From NCBI GenBank assembly GCA_037146715.1, contig JBAWWO010000003.1:1-64000 (forward strand): a stretch of 64,000 bases of DNA, written 5' to 3'. The position numbers and the translations under genes were made by a program. Under the pieces are notes generated by a model. The model did no database searches and was not told the DNA's origin. It worked only from the letters and a program-made list of their open reading frames with translations. The DNA comes from Alphaproteobacteria bacterium (GTDB lineage: Bacteria; Pseudomonadota; Alphaproteobacteria; UBA7879; UBA5542). The first letter of the stretch is position 1, and every line of letters starts with the position of its first letter. Shown here piece after piece: positions 55,260 through 63,375 of the stretch.

Positions 55260-55808
55260 ATGCAGCCCATGAGAATTTTAAGCAATTGGCTTCAACAAAA
55301 TGCCAATGACGAACATTACTTGTTTTCACTTCAAGACTTGAGGGCTCTTTGCCCTGACTTATCCGATTCAGCTTTTAAGGCATTACTAAGTAGAACTGTG
55401 CATGCTGGATATTTGCAGAGAGTATGCCGAGGACTATATGTTTATAAAAAAGCTATTCCCTCCAATGGTCTCCTATTATTTCATGGAGCAACTCATTTAA
55501 GGAGTAATAAGTTTAATTATATCAGCCTTGAAACAGGTTTAAGTGATGCAGGGGTTATTTCGCAGGTTCCCATAAATCGAATATCAATTATGTCATCAGG
55601 TCGAAGTAATATAATAGCTTGCGGAGAATTTGGCACAATAGAGTTTATTCATACTAACCAGAGTCCTACTAGCATCATGGACCAACTGACCTATGATGCA
55701 GATTGTAAACTATGGCGTGCGAGTGTTGCTTTGGCTCTTCGGGATATGAAAACAACTCACAGAAATTGTGACTTAATAGATTGGGATATGGCAAATGAAC
55801 TTATTTGA
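55260..55808 (+). CDS. AbiEi-family antitoxin (type IV toxin-antitoxin)
   Basis: The protein has 182 residues. The N-terminal part (about 15-75) is a winged helix-turn-helix ending in QRVCRGLYVY; the rest is the AbiEi antitoxin C-terminal domain, with ISLETGLSDAGVISQVPINRISIMSSGR. Members bind their own operator and also counteract the nucleotidyltransferase toxin without forming a stable complex (type IV). It overlaps the toxin gene by 14 bases. The strong promoter and inverted repeats just upstream support the call. A second ATG lies 9 bases in. Confidence 0.88.
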   Translation: MQPMRILSNWLQQNANDEHYLFSLQDLRALCPDLSDSAFKALLSRTVHAGYLQRVCRGLYVYKKAIPSNGLLLFHGATHLRSNKFNYISLETGLSDAGVISQVPINRISIMSSGRSNIIACGEFGTIEFIHTNQSPTSIMDQLTYDADCKLWRASVALALRDMKTTHRNCDLIDWDMANELI

Positions 55809-56688
55809 TAAACTCGTAACCGAAGCTTTAAAAAAGCAGCCAAATTTATCTCCTTTAAGAATAGTGGTCGAAAAAGAATTGTTACATCACGATATATTAA
55901 GGGTGTTAAGCACTGAAAATTTACTGAAGAATCTTACTTTTATAGGAGGAACATGTTTGAGATGTTGCTATGGAGGGGTGAGATTAAGCGAAGATTTGGA
56001 TTTTACTGGAGGGAGTGATTTCTCACGGGGCAGTCTATCTACGATGGGTGAGTTATTAACGGAAAGTCTTCAAGATAAATACGGATTGCAAGTTAAGGTC
56101 AGCTCCCCTACAAAAGATAACCACAATAAAGATAATCCCAATGTAGATACATGGAAAATCAAAATAGAAACCAGACCTCAATCCAAGAATTTGCCTGCTC
56201 AGCGCATTAATATCGATATTTGTTCTATATCTTCCTACGAAAAGCGTCCTATGATGCTATTAAATCCTTATGATATTGATATGGGTACGAGTGGACTTAT
56301 TATTCAGGCACAAAGCCGTGAAGAGATTTATGCAGATAAATTGATTGCGTTTGCCTTTAGGAACCGTATTAAACACCGTGATTTGTGGGATATATTATGG
56401 CTTCACGGTCAAGGGTTAAAACCCGCTCTCGAATTAATCCCGCATAAGATCAAAGACCGAAATTATACCATAGACTATTTTTTGAATTTATTTGATGAAC
56501 ATAAAAGATTGCTTACAGCCAAATCTGAAATTGAAACAGAATTTAAACAAGAAATGCACCGGTTTTTACCACAAGAGTCAATTAAAAAGGTCTTAGAACA
56601 AGAGAATTTATGGGGGTTTTTGACCTACTTAATGGAAGATCTAGCTAACCAGATGATGCTGTTTCTTGGCTCTCAAAAATCTCAATGA
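55795..56688 (+). CDS. AbiEii/AbiGii-family nucleotidyltransferase toxin
   Basis: This 297-residue protein has the nucleotidyltransferase core motif GGTCLRCCYGGVRLSEDLDF (about residues 51-70), with the paired acidic residues D68/D70-type. A later basic block, EIYADKLIAFAFRNRIKHRDLWDILWL, is typical of AbiEii. Such toxins add nucleotides to tRNA acceptor ends and stop growth, and protect against phage in some hosts. It overlaps the antitoxin gene by 14 bases, so the two are cotranscribed and the antitoxin is made first. Confidence 0.88.
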   Translation: MNLFDKLVTEALKKQPNLSPLRIVVEKELLHHDILRVLSTENLLKNLTFIGGTCLRCCYGGVRLSEDLDFTGGSDFSRGSLSTMGELLTESLQDKYGLQVKVSSPTKDNHNKDNPNVDTWKIKIETRPQSKNLPAQRINIDICSISSYEKRPMMLLNPYDIDMGTSGLIIQAQSREEIYADKLIAFAFRNRIKHRDLWDILWLHGQGLKPALELIPHKIKDRNYTIDYFLNLFDEHKRLLTAKSEIETEFKQEMHRFLPQESIKKVLEQENLWGFLTYLMEDLANQMMLFLGSQKSQ

Positions 56689-56762
56689 GAAGGGCCCCAA
56701 AAGGCTATACTTCTAAATATAGCTAGATTACTTCAAAGGATACGAGTAACGACGTACCCCTT

Positions 56763-57947
56763 TTATAAGGAATCAGCTATACCTACCCATTTCCTTTGCA
56801 TTTCGCTCAATGTGCCCGTATCAATACCGTAACGAATGTCAGCTAGCAGGGCATTCATAAAATACAAATTGTGCACGCTTAAAAGCTGCAATCCCAAAAT
56901 TTCTTTCGCCTTAAACAGGTGATGAATATAGGCTCGAGAGTGGTGTATGCACGCATAGCAGCCACAGTCACTTTCAAGGGGATTAGGATCATCCTTATAA
57001 CGTGCATTACGAATCTGCATGTGTTCGTGAGCACCGCCCTTTACAAGAGCACCCCCATGACGGGCAATGCGGGTGGGGTGAACACAATCAAAGGTATCAA
57101 TTCCCTGCTGCACCCCCATAAAAATATCCTGAACGCCCCCAATCCCTAATAAATGGATAGGTCTGTTTTCATCCAGTTTTGGGGTGATGAAGCTTACAAT
57201 GCTTTCCATCTGTTCTTTGGTTCCCCCCAGGCTGCCCCCAATGGCATGGCCAAAGAACGGTTGGCTGTTCACAAAATCAATACCTCCTTGACGAAGGTCT
57301 TCATAAATTCCCCCTTGAATAATACCGTAAAGAGATTGGGTTCCCTTATCTTTTCTGTTGAACTCCGCAAGGCTTCTAAGGGCCCACCGATGGCTGCGGT
57401 CCATAGACCGGGCCGTATAGCTTTTATCCACATGAAAAGGTGTGCATTCGTCCAACACAACGATCAGGTCTGCCCCCAATTTTTGTTGCACATCAATGGA
57501 TTTTTCAGGCGTCAGCATATGATACGCCCCATCAATATAAGACCGGAATCTAGCCCCATCCTCGGTTATTTTAACCATAGAGGTTTCCCTTTTTACAGAT
57601 CTTTTCCCCTTTATTTCATCAGCGACAGATCCATGCCCCAAGCTGAAAATCTGAAAGCCGCCTGAATCCGTCAGCATGGGGCCATCCCATCCGCAAAACT
57701 TATGAAGGCCGCCCATTTTCTCAACCAATTCAGCCCCCGGTTGCAACATCAGATGATAGGTGTTTGACAAAATAATCTGGGTGTTCGCTGTTTTTACCTG
57801 TTCAATAGTCAAAGATTTAACCGTTGCCTTCGTGGCGCAAAAAATAAAAGCAGGGGTTTCGATTGACCCATGGGGGGTAGTTATTTTGCCCCGGCGGGCT
57901 TTGCCCCCTGAGGGCCGAGTGAATGAAAAAGAGAATTTAGAGGACAT
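56763..57947 (-). CDS. tgt: Queuine tRNA-ribosyltransferase
   Basis: TGT swaps guanine 34 for queuine or preQ1 in GUN tRNAs. The 394-residue protein has the catalytic Asp in LTDSGGFQIFSLG, the second Asp in DTFDCVHPTRIARHG, and the zinc ligands in SDCGCYACIHHSRAYIHHL (C-x-C-x2-C with later His). It starts at an ATG overlapping the end of the adjacent transporter gene by 11 bases, so transporter and enzyme are coupled. It converges with the AbiE genes. Confidence 0.96.
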   Translation of the reverse strand: MSSKFSFSFTRPSGGKARRGKITTPHGSIETPAFIFCATKATVKSLTIEQVKTANTQIILSNTYHLMLQPGAELVEKMGGLHKFCGWDGPMLTDSGGFQIFSLGHGSVADEIKGKRSVKRETSMVKITEDGARFRSYIDGAYHMLTPEKSIDVQQKLGADLIVVLDECTPFHVDKSYTARSMDRSHRWALRSLAEFNRKDKGTQSLYGIIQGGIYEDLRQGGIDFVNSQPFFGHAIGGSLGGTKEQMESIVSFITPKLDENRPIHLLGIGGVQDIFMGVQQGIDTFDCVHPTRIARHGGALVKGGAHEHMQIRNARYKDDPNPLESDCGCYACIHHSRAYIHHLFKAKEILGLQLLSVHNLYFMNALLADIRYGIDTGTLSEMQRKWVGIADSL

Positions 57948-58671
57948 TATTTTTTAAATCCTTTGGTTTCAAATAAGGCGTTAAGCACATGAACCCAGTA
58001 TTGACGAAAGACAATATAACACGCAAAACGCTGGCCCCCAAAATATAAGTCCAGAAAATGGTTTGCAGGGGTAAGGGGCTGGGGGACAGCACATACCAGG
58101 CCAGCAAACTGAAAATCGTATTATCTAGAAAAGATGAGCAAACCGTTGACCCAAGAGCCCGAGCCCACAAGTAGGCCTTACCGGTTTTTTGGTAAATGAA
58201 TCTGTAAATCAGAACATCTGTATACTGACTAATGAAATAGGCTGTCAGGCTTGAAACCAGAAAGATGGGGGCTGGCACAAAAAGCCACTTCAGGGCCTCA
58301 TCCGTAAGGGGGGTTTGGGTTTGGTATCCCATCACCATAAAAATTAGGGTGGAAAAAATAAAGTATCCCCCAAACCCTAGATAAATATTTTTAAGGGCTG
58401 CTTTTTTGCCGTAGTATTCGTTGATCACATCGCTGCATAAAAACAGAGATGTAAAAATGACAGTGCCCACCGCGATGGGATGGGGATGAAACGCAAATTG
58501 GACCTGTTTCAGAACAGCTAGATTAGCGGCCAGTGTGGCAACAATGGTATACATGTAAAGGCCACCTAGCCCCAGGAAGCGGAAAGAGGCCAGCACAAAT
58601 AGGCCACACAAGAGGACTTTAAAACATAGAATACTTTCGGGGGGTAAAGTGGTTAGAAAATCTATGAACAT
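57937..58671 (-). CDS. yhhQ: Queuosine precursor transporter (YhhQ/QPTR family)
   Basis: This inner-membrane protein of about 244 residues starts at ATG 58671. A longer in-frame opening to 58830 is only translation of the R1 repeat and is rejected. It has six or more membrane segments and the family string FTSLFLCSDVINEYYGKKAA, followed by FISQYTDVLIYRFI. YhhQ proteins take up preQ0/preQ1. Its overlap with tgt suggests salvage of queuosine precursors, and no queCDEF genes are seen in this window. Confidence 0.9.
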   Translation of the reverse strand: MFIDFLTTLPPESILCFKVLLCGLFVLASFRFLGLGGLYMYTIVATLAANLAVLKQVQFAFHPHPIAVGTVIFTSLFLCSDVINEYYGKKAALKNIYLGFGGYFIFSTLIFMVMGYQTQTPLTDEALKWLFVPAPIFLVSSLTAYFISQYTDVLIYRFIYQKTGKAYLWARALGSTVCSSFLDNTIFSLLAWYVLSPSPLPLQTIFWTYILGASVLRVILSFVNTGFMCLTPYLKPKDLKNNVL

Positions 58672-58736
58672 ATGGAATTTTCTTTCGTGAAAATCTACTT
58701 TCGTCCTTGGTGAACTCGCGATGAAGAAAAATTCAT

Positions 58737-58854
58737 CCTTGCGAGGAAGCCATAGGCTGACGAAGCAATCCAGCTTCCCTTTTCTACAGGGCGTTCCGCC
58801 CTGGTTGCTTCGCAACAGCTGGATCGCCACACCCCCATGGGGCTCGCGATGACG
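58737..58854. repeat. Dispersed repeat R1, copy 3
   Basis: Begins ATCCTTGCGAGGAAGCC, includes GACGAAGCAATCCAGC and CAGCTGGATCGCC, and ends CTCGCGATGACG, abutting the rpmB stop. A second inner hairpin is formed by GGGCG and CGCCC around GTTC. Confidence 0.75.
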
Positions 58855-59151
58855 TTAGGCAGCTGTAGCAGCGGCTAATTTCTTTTCAATTTTCTTTTTC
58901 AGCTTTTTCATTTCTGCAGGTAACTTAGCCGCAGATGTGTTCAGCAAGAAGGCATCAAAGCCACCCTTGTGTTCAATGGTCCTAAGTCCATGAGCTGAAG
59001 TCTTAATTTTATAGCTAGCACCTAGTGTTTCACTGGTGAAAGAAATTTCTTGCAGGTTCGGCAAAAACCGACGACGGGTCTTATTGTTTGCGTGACTAAC
59101 ATTGTTGCCAGACAAAACGCCTTTTCCAGTAATTTCACAACGACGAGACAT
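58855..59151 (-). CDS. rpmB: 50S ribosomal protein L28
   Basis: L28 is part of the large ribosomal subunit. The 98-residue protein begins with [29 protein letters not shown], described by its first residues and by the conserved [15 protein letters not shown] segment, typical of alphaproteobacteria. The C-terminal extension is Lys/Ala-rich ([14 protein letters not shown]). It is encoded alone. The R1 repeat begins directly after its stop. Confidence 0.97.
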   Translation of the reverse strand: MSRRCEITGKGVLSGNNVSHANNKTRRRFLPNLQEISFTSETLGASYKIKTSAHGLRTIEHKGGFDAFLLNTSAAKLPAEMKKLKKKIEKKLAAATAA

Positions 59152-59242
59152 GATCTTTCCTTTTACAATTTTATATGTGACCTTCTATTTAAAAGAAATC
59201 GCGGGGCAGGTCAAGAGAAAAACGAATGTTGTATAAGTTCTA

Positions 59243-60058
59243 CTATCTTTTACCCTTAGTGATATCTGACATAAAAAGAGCATAAGCTAAAAATGGGTCC
59301 CGCAAAGGTATTTTTTGTTTGTGACCTTTTATTTCTTTTATCAAATATCCATCAACAAACCCTTGCTTTAATTCAGCAACAGAAAAAGCATCAATACTCG
59401 CAATAGCTTCACTGTCTTCTGGAGTTGAGTTTTCTTGAGCTACCACTTTAGCTCGGAAAATGGGAGCTATCGTATTTAAAGTACCACTATCTACAGTCAT
59501 TTCGCCAAGCAAAACAAGCTCTTCAACAATCATACCTGTTTCTTCTTTGGCTTCTCTTTTAGCCGCCATTTCAATGGTTTCATTGGGTTCGCGCGCCCCC
59601 CGTGGCAATTCATATTCCCAAGATCTGGTTGCATGACGAAAATTTCTATTTAGAGCAATCTTGCCATTGGGCAAAACAGGCATAACAACAACTCCTGCTC
59701 GCCCACTTAGAGAGCTTTTCCATAAGAGCCTGCCATAAACTCCATAACTTTTATTCGGAAACTGAACTGCGTCATTTAACCAAAGCCAGTACTTATCATC
59801 ACCTACGACACCAACAATTCTTCCTGTCGTTTTCTCTATTTCTGCGATTTTTTGTCTATCATGGATGATCTCAATTTCGCCATCTTTTGCCTTGCCAAGA
59901 GGACCCAATACATTTTCATAAGTATGGAAATATTTAAAATAATTCTCTAAAGGATCCGGCTGTTTGCGATATTCAGTTTGACCTATAGTAATTGATGAAC
60001 AACCCGATAAAACTCCTAAACAGAAAATAGCCAGAAAAGAAAAAGTGTGCATTAACAT
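59243..60058 (-). CDS. NUDIX hydrolase with lipoprotein signal
   Basis: The protein has 271 residues. The N-terminus is a lipoprotein signal (LAIFCLGVLSGC, Cys at about 19), so it should be anchored to a membrane. The Nudix box is present around residues 155-177 (G-x5-E-x7-REAKEETG), with a preceding SWEYELPRGA. An N-terminal beta-rich extension (about 30-110) precedes the domain. NUDIX enzymes normally hydrolyse nucleoside diphosphates in the cytosol, so a periplasmic lipid-anchored form is unusual. The substrate is unknown. Confidence 0.75.
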   Translation of the reverse strand: MLMHTFSFLAIFCLGVLSGCSSITIGQTEYRKQPDPLENYFKYFHTYENVLGPLGKAKDGEIEIIHDRQKIAEIEKTTGRIVGVVGDDKYWLWLNDAVQFPNKSYGVYGRLLWKSSLSGRAGVVVMPVLPNGKIALNRNFRHATRSWEYELPRGAREPNETIEMAAKREAKEETGMIVEELVLLGEMTVDSGTLNTIAPIFRAKVVAQENSTPEDSEAIASIDAFSVAELKQGFVDGYLIKEIKGHKQKIPLRDPFLAYALFMSDITKGKR

Positions 60059-60164
60059 TTTAGGGTACCTTTCATTGTGAAAATATGAAATCTTTTATAG
60101 ACGCTTCTCTACCCAATCTTCACTACTACATGTAGTTGAATCTTTTGAGTTTTTCAAGATAAGT

Positions 60165-60746
60165 TTAACTTCTTACAAAAGCTAACAAGGAATTGATATC
60201 ATTTTTATCAGCTGATTTTAAAGCTGTTATATAAGATTTTCTTAGGTCTGTGGGGCTGCCCAACGAATCTTTTCCCCACGTGAAAATAGGTTGATTTTGA
60301 TTGTATAATAGAAGATCCGCCATTAATCGAGCATGGCGCCCATTGCCGTTTCTAAAGGGATGGATGCAAACCAATCGGTGATGAAATCGTGCCACAATTT
60401 CATCCAAATGATAGGTTGAACTTTGAATCTGAAACTCTACATCTCCCAACAATTGGGCGATCTCTAAAGAAATCATATGGGGAGCAACACCTATATTCGT
60501 TTGATAGTCTCTCTGTTTTCCAGCCCACGACCAGACTTCATCGAACATTTTCTTGTGAAGCTTCAAAAGGAAAGAAGAGGTCAGAATATTTTTTCTTTTT
60601 TCAGAAAAAGCCCATAAGCTTCCTTGCACAATATTTCTTTGTTCTAATTCATCTAATTCTTTTTGCGTACTGATATGTTTTTGCAAAAGATTATGAATTT
60701 CATCTGCTTCAAAAGGTGTTGCCCCTTCGGCATATACAAATTTCAT
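60165..60746 (-). CDS. Fic-family protein ('mobile mystery protein B' type)
   Basis: The 193-residue protein has the Fic motif HPFRNGNGRHARLMADLL (residues about 133-150), with Asn in place of the usual Asp/Glu after the Arg; this HPFxNGNGR form is that of the mobile mystery protein B group. It is encoded 1 base after the HTH partner, so they are cotranscribed. Fic proteins transfer AMP or other groups to target proteins; this version may have altered activity. Such pairs are found in mobile regions and resemble toxin-antitoxin modules. Confidence 0.85.
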   Translation of the reverse strand: MKFVYAEGATPFEADEIHNLLQKHISTQKELDELEQRNIVQGSLWAFSEKRKNILTSSFLLKLHKKMFDEVWSWAGKQRDYQTNIGVAPHMISLEIAQLLGDVEFQIQSSTYHLDEIVARFHHRLVCIHPFRNGNGRHARLMADLLLYNQNQPIFTWGKDSLGSPTDLRKSYITALKSADKNDINSLLAFVRS

Positions 60747-60747
60747 T

Positions 60748-61197
60748 TTAGCTCCATATTTTTCTTAAATTCCCTTGCTTCAAATCTTCTTTCAATTCTT
60801 TAATTTGTAGCGTTATTTCTCGTTCATTCAGCGCTTGATTTTCGAGCATCATGGAATGACTTACTTGGTCAATAATTTCTTTAGCCTTTTTTTCTGCCTG
60901 AAGATCTATCATTTTTTCCAAAGGTTGTTCTGGGATAAAAGCATAAACAAACCGACAATTGCAAGCCTCTGCAACAGATTTCATGGTCTTAAGGGTTGGT
61001 GACCCTTTAAGTTCTGTCCGTTCAATATGCTGAATTGATTGATATGAAACATTTGTTTTAGATGCCAGTTGTTCCAACGTCATCCCTAGAGCCGATCTTA
61101 TTGCATGAACCCATCCCTTTGTAGGGGCAGATTCTGTAAAAATATTTCGGAATCTTTCTACACGTCTTGATATTTGTCGTGTTGCCTGTTTTGTCAT
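60748..61197 (-). CDS. HTH protein ('mobile mystery protein A' type)
   Basis: The protein has 149 residues, with a helix-turn-helix of the XRE type (about residues 33-75: ALGMTLEQLASKTNVSYQSIQHIERTELKG). The long Lys/Glu/Gln-rich C-terminal helix region (about 95-149) looks like a dimerisation or partner-binding domain. It is always paired with the Fic-like protein B in this family and is likely to be its repressor or antitoxin. Two palindromic operators overlap its promoter. Confidence 0.85.
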   Translation of the reverse strand: MTKQATRQISRRVERFRNIFTESAPTKGWVHAIRSALGMTLEQLASKTNVSYQSIQHIERTELKGSPTLKTMKSVAEACNCRFVYAFIPEQPLEKMIDLQAEKKAKEIIDQVSHSMMLENQALNEREITLQIKELKEDLKQGNLRKIWS

Positions 61198-61229
61198 TTG
61201 GCCCTCTTTTCGAATATCCTGATCAAAAC

Positions 61230-61249
61230 ATACAACTTATAATATGTAT
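61230..61249. promoter_or_regulatory. Second operator (imperfect), over the -10 of the HTH/Fic promoter
   Basis: ATACAACTTATAATATGTAT is an imperfect palindrome sharing its arms with the perfect one 33 bases upstream on the minus strand. It includes the -10 hexamer TATTAT (minus strand, 61239-61244). Confidence 0.6.
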
Positions 61250-61268
61250 AGTAAAGATAAAAATACAA
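61239..61268 (-). promoter_or_regulatory. Promoter of the HTH/Fic pair
   Basis: On the minus strand, TTGTAT (61263-61268) and TATTAT (61239-61244) lie 18 bases apart, upstream of the HTH gene start. The two elements lie inside the two operators. Confidence 0.6.
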
Positions 61269-61282
61269 CATATATGTTGTAT
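61263..61282. promoter_or_regulatory. Perfect 20-base palindrome operator over the -35 of the HTH/Fic promoter
   Basis: ATACAACATATATGTTGTAT equals its own reverse complement. Centre-to-centre distance to the second operator is 33 bases, about three helical turns, so two dimers could bind on the same face. Confidence 0.75.
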
Positions 61283-61292
61283 AAATAAAAAT

Positions 61293-61991
61293 CTAACTTT
61301 TAGAAATCCGATCCTTTATCATCAGCACATCCATCCAAACATCCCGCTTTCTGAGCGGACTACGCAGTAGATAAGCCGGGTGATAAATGGCTGTGCTGGT
61401 AATGGGTCGGTCCAGATCTGGCACGGGCAAATCAAACCAGGTGCCTCGTATTTTTGTGATGCCTTCTTTGTCCGTAAACAAAGCTTTTGTGGCCGTTCCC
61501 CCTACCAACACCAGAACCTCTGGCTGAATGATGGCAATGTGGCGATGCAAAAAGGGCAGACACTGTTTGACTTCTTGTGGTGTGGGTTGCCGATTTCCGG
61601 GCGGACGCCAGGGCAGAACGTTTGTAATATATAAATCCGTTTCCCGTTTCAATCCGATGGTCTGAAATATTTTGGTTAAAAGCTGGCCACTCATTCCCAC
61701 AAAGGGTTTGCCTAAGCGATCCTCGTCTGCCCCCGGGGCTTCCCCGACCAGCATGACTTTGGCATGGGGGTTTCCATCGCTAAACACCAAATTCAAAGCT
61801 GTTCTTTTAAGTGAACATTCATTGAAATTTTCCATGGCTTCGCGCAATTTTGCCAGTTGGTCTTCCTTAGAACCACTGACTATTTTTATCCCTGATTTGG
61901 AAGTGGTTTGCGGGTCCCATCGATTCAGGGGGGCGTCCCCCAAAACCAGGTCAGCGCCAAACTGGTACAAAATATTTTTCTTTTTTGCCAT
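61293..61991 (-). CDS. Family 4-type uracil-DNA glycosylase
   Basis: The 232-residue protein removes uracil from DNA. Motif A is VGEAPGADEDRLGKPFVGMSG and motif B is YHPAYLLRSP. The Cys residue in FNECSLKRTALNLVF begins the Fe-S region of family 4, but fewer Cys are visible than in the classical four-Cys form, as is usual for the alphaproteobacterial group. With dUTPase elsewhere in the window it would keep uracil out of the genome. Its start is 2 bases after the M48 gene stop. Confidence 0.9.
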   Translation of the reverse strand: MAKKKNILYQFGADLVLGDAPLNRWDPQTTSKSGIKIVSGSKEDQLAKLREAMENFNECSLKRTALNLVFSDGNPHAKVMLVGEAPGADEDRLGKPFVGMSGQLLTKIFQTIGLKRETDLYITNVLPWRPPGNRQPTPQEVKQCLPFLHRHIAIIQPEVLVLVGGTATKALFTDKEGITKIRGTWFDLPVPDLDRPITSTAIYHPAYLLRSPLRKRDVWMDVLMIKDRISKS

Positions 61992-61993
61992 CG

Positions 61994-63343
61994 TTAAAAT
62001 TTCTGTGTCTTTGTCTTTTTATCCATTTCCTGCGAAATGTGATTCTTTAAATCTTGGGCCTTTAAATAAGCATGATCTTTTGGTTTTAAAAAGTGTAGGG
62101 CGCGGTCAGCCTGATTTTTTGCTTCAGCCCAATTACCCAACAAGGCCTCTTTTTCTGCAAGAGACAGGGCCATCTCACCCATTCGTTCCTGTCGTCCATA
62201 TACAATAGATAAGTAGTGGAGCACAAGGGCATTTTCCGGTTCATGCTCTTTCATTTTGCGGAGTACCCTTTCTGCTTGGCCCAAAACCTTCTTATTTTCC
62301 AGGCCAATCAAGGACTGGGCAAGCCCTAACATCAACAGAGGACTTTCCGGACTTAAGGAAAGAGCCTTTTCATAACAAAAAATAGATTCCTTCAACTTTC
62401 CATGTTCATACAAAATTTGACCTTTGAGTTCCCACAGATAGGGGCTAGCGTGAGGAGATTTCAAAAGCCCATCCAAAATACGCAAGGCGTTCCCTATATC
62501 TGACAAGCGGTAATAGGCAATTACTTGGGCATAATGATTTAAAAACCCTTCCCCTTTATATTTCTCAAGGACAAGGTAGGGTGGACTTAGGAAGGCATCC
62601 AACTTCATTTTCAAGATGGCGTAATTTTCCAGCATTTCTTTCGGAAAGGGTTTTGAGCATGAGGTCTCTTGCGCATGATGGACAGTCGTTACACGATCTT
62701 GTGTTAAAGGGTGAGTCCGCAAATAGGGGTCTTGCTGACTTTCTCTAAGTAACTCTTGCCCGTGCAGTTTATGCAAAAAACTGGCAAGACCGTCAACGGG
62801 CCAACACAGTTCATGCAAAAATCGAATAGCCATGCGGTCAGCGGCAGCTTCTTGGCCTCGGTTAAATTGTGAAAAAGAATATATGGCTGTGGCTTGCCCC
62901 CCCGCCAGGGAAAATAAAGCAATATCAGGGCGTCCTGTTAACACTCCCAAGGTTACCCCCGCAAGGGTTCCCAACAAGCTTGTCTTTTGCGCATTATCAA
63001 TGGCGTCTGTTAACCCCATCAAATGGTTGCCCGCCAAATGCCCAATTTCATGCGCGAAGACGCCAATAATCTCATCTACCCGTTCCGTTTTAAGCAAAAA
63101 TCCCGTCAACACAGTAATGGTTGTATTAAAGGTGGCTGAGGCATTCACATCTTTACTAACCACAATAATCAGTCGCAGATCTTTGGGGTTTAGATGTGCA
63201 ACCTTAAATAGGGGGTCCGTATAGCTGTGTAAAATAGCTTCAATTTCCGCATCGCGAATAACTGTGCCGGGTGCCAGTTCCTCTGAATTTGCAACAAAGA
63301 CAGCAAACAAGATAACACTGAAAATCTGAACAATTCTTTTCAT
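61994..63343 (-). CDS. M48-family metalloprotease with C-terminal TPR repeats (BepA-like)
   Basis: The protein has 449 residues with an N-terminal signal peptide. The zinc motif HExxH is in IGVFAHEIGHLAGNHLMGL, with a downstream Glu in QFNRGQEAAADRMAIRFL. The second half (about 270-449) has TPR repeats (ALRILDGLLKSPHASPYLWELKGQILYEHGKLKESIFCYEKALSLSPESPLLMLGLAQSLIGL, given here by position). E. coli BepA, of the same design, clears misassembled outer-membrane proteins in the periplasm, a useful role next to a giant secretion system. Two bases before the glycosylase gene. Confidence 0.9.
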   Translation of the reverse strand: MKRIVQIFSVILFAVFVANSEELAPGTVIRDAEIEAILHSYTDPLFKVAHLNPKDLRLIIVVSKDVNASATFNTTITVLTGFLLKTERVDEIIGVFAHEIGHLAGNHLMGLTDAIDNAQKTSLLGTLAGVTLGVLTGRPDIALFSLAGGQATAIYSFSQFNRGQEAAADRMAIRFLHELCWPVDGLASFLHKLHGQELLRESQQDPYLRTHPLTQDRVTTVHHAQETSCSKPFPKEMLENYAILKMKLDAFLSPPYLVLEKYKGEGFLNHYAQVIAYYRLSDIGNALRILDGLLKSPHASPYLWELKGQILYEHGKLKESIFCYEKALSLSPESPLLMLGLAQSLIGLENKKVLGQAERVLRKMKEHEPENALVLHYLSIVYGRQERMGEMALSLAEKEALLGNWAEAKNQADRALHFLKPKDHAYLKAQDLKNHISQEMDKKTKTQKF

Positions 63344-63375
63344 AAATTCACTATATCTAATTGATGCTGGGGTGG

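Noticed and set aside
58672-58830. N-terminal extension of the queuosine transporter
   Set aside because: It is the translation of the R1 repeat. The family begins at the ATG at 58671, so the shorter gene is used.
60125-60136. 12-base palindrome ACTACATGTAGT between the Fic and NUDIX genes
   Set aside because: Short, single, with no promoter alignment; likely chance.
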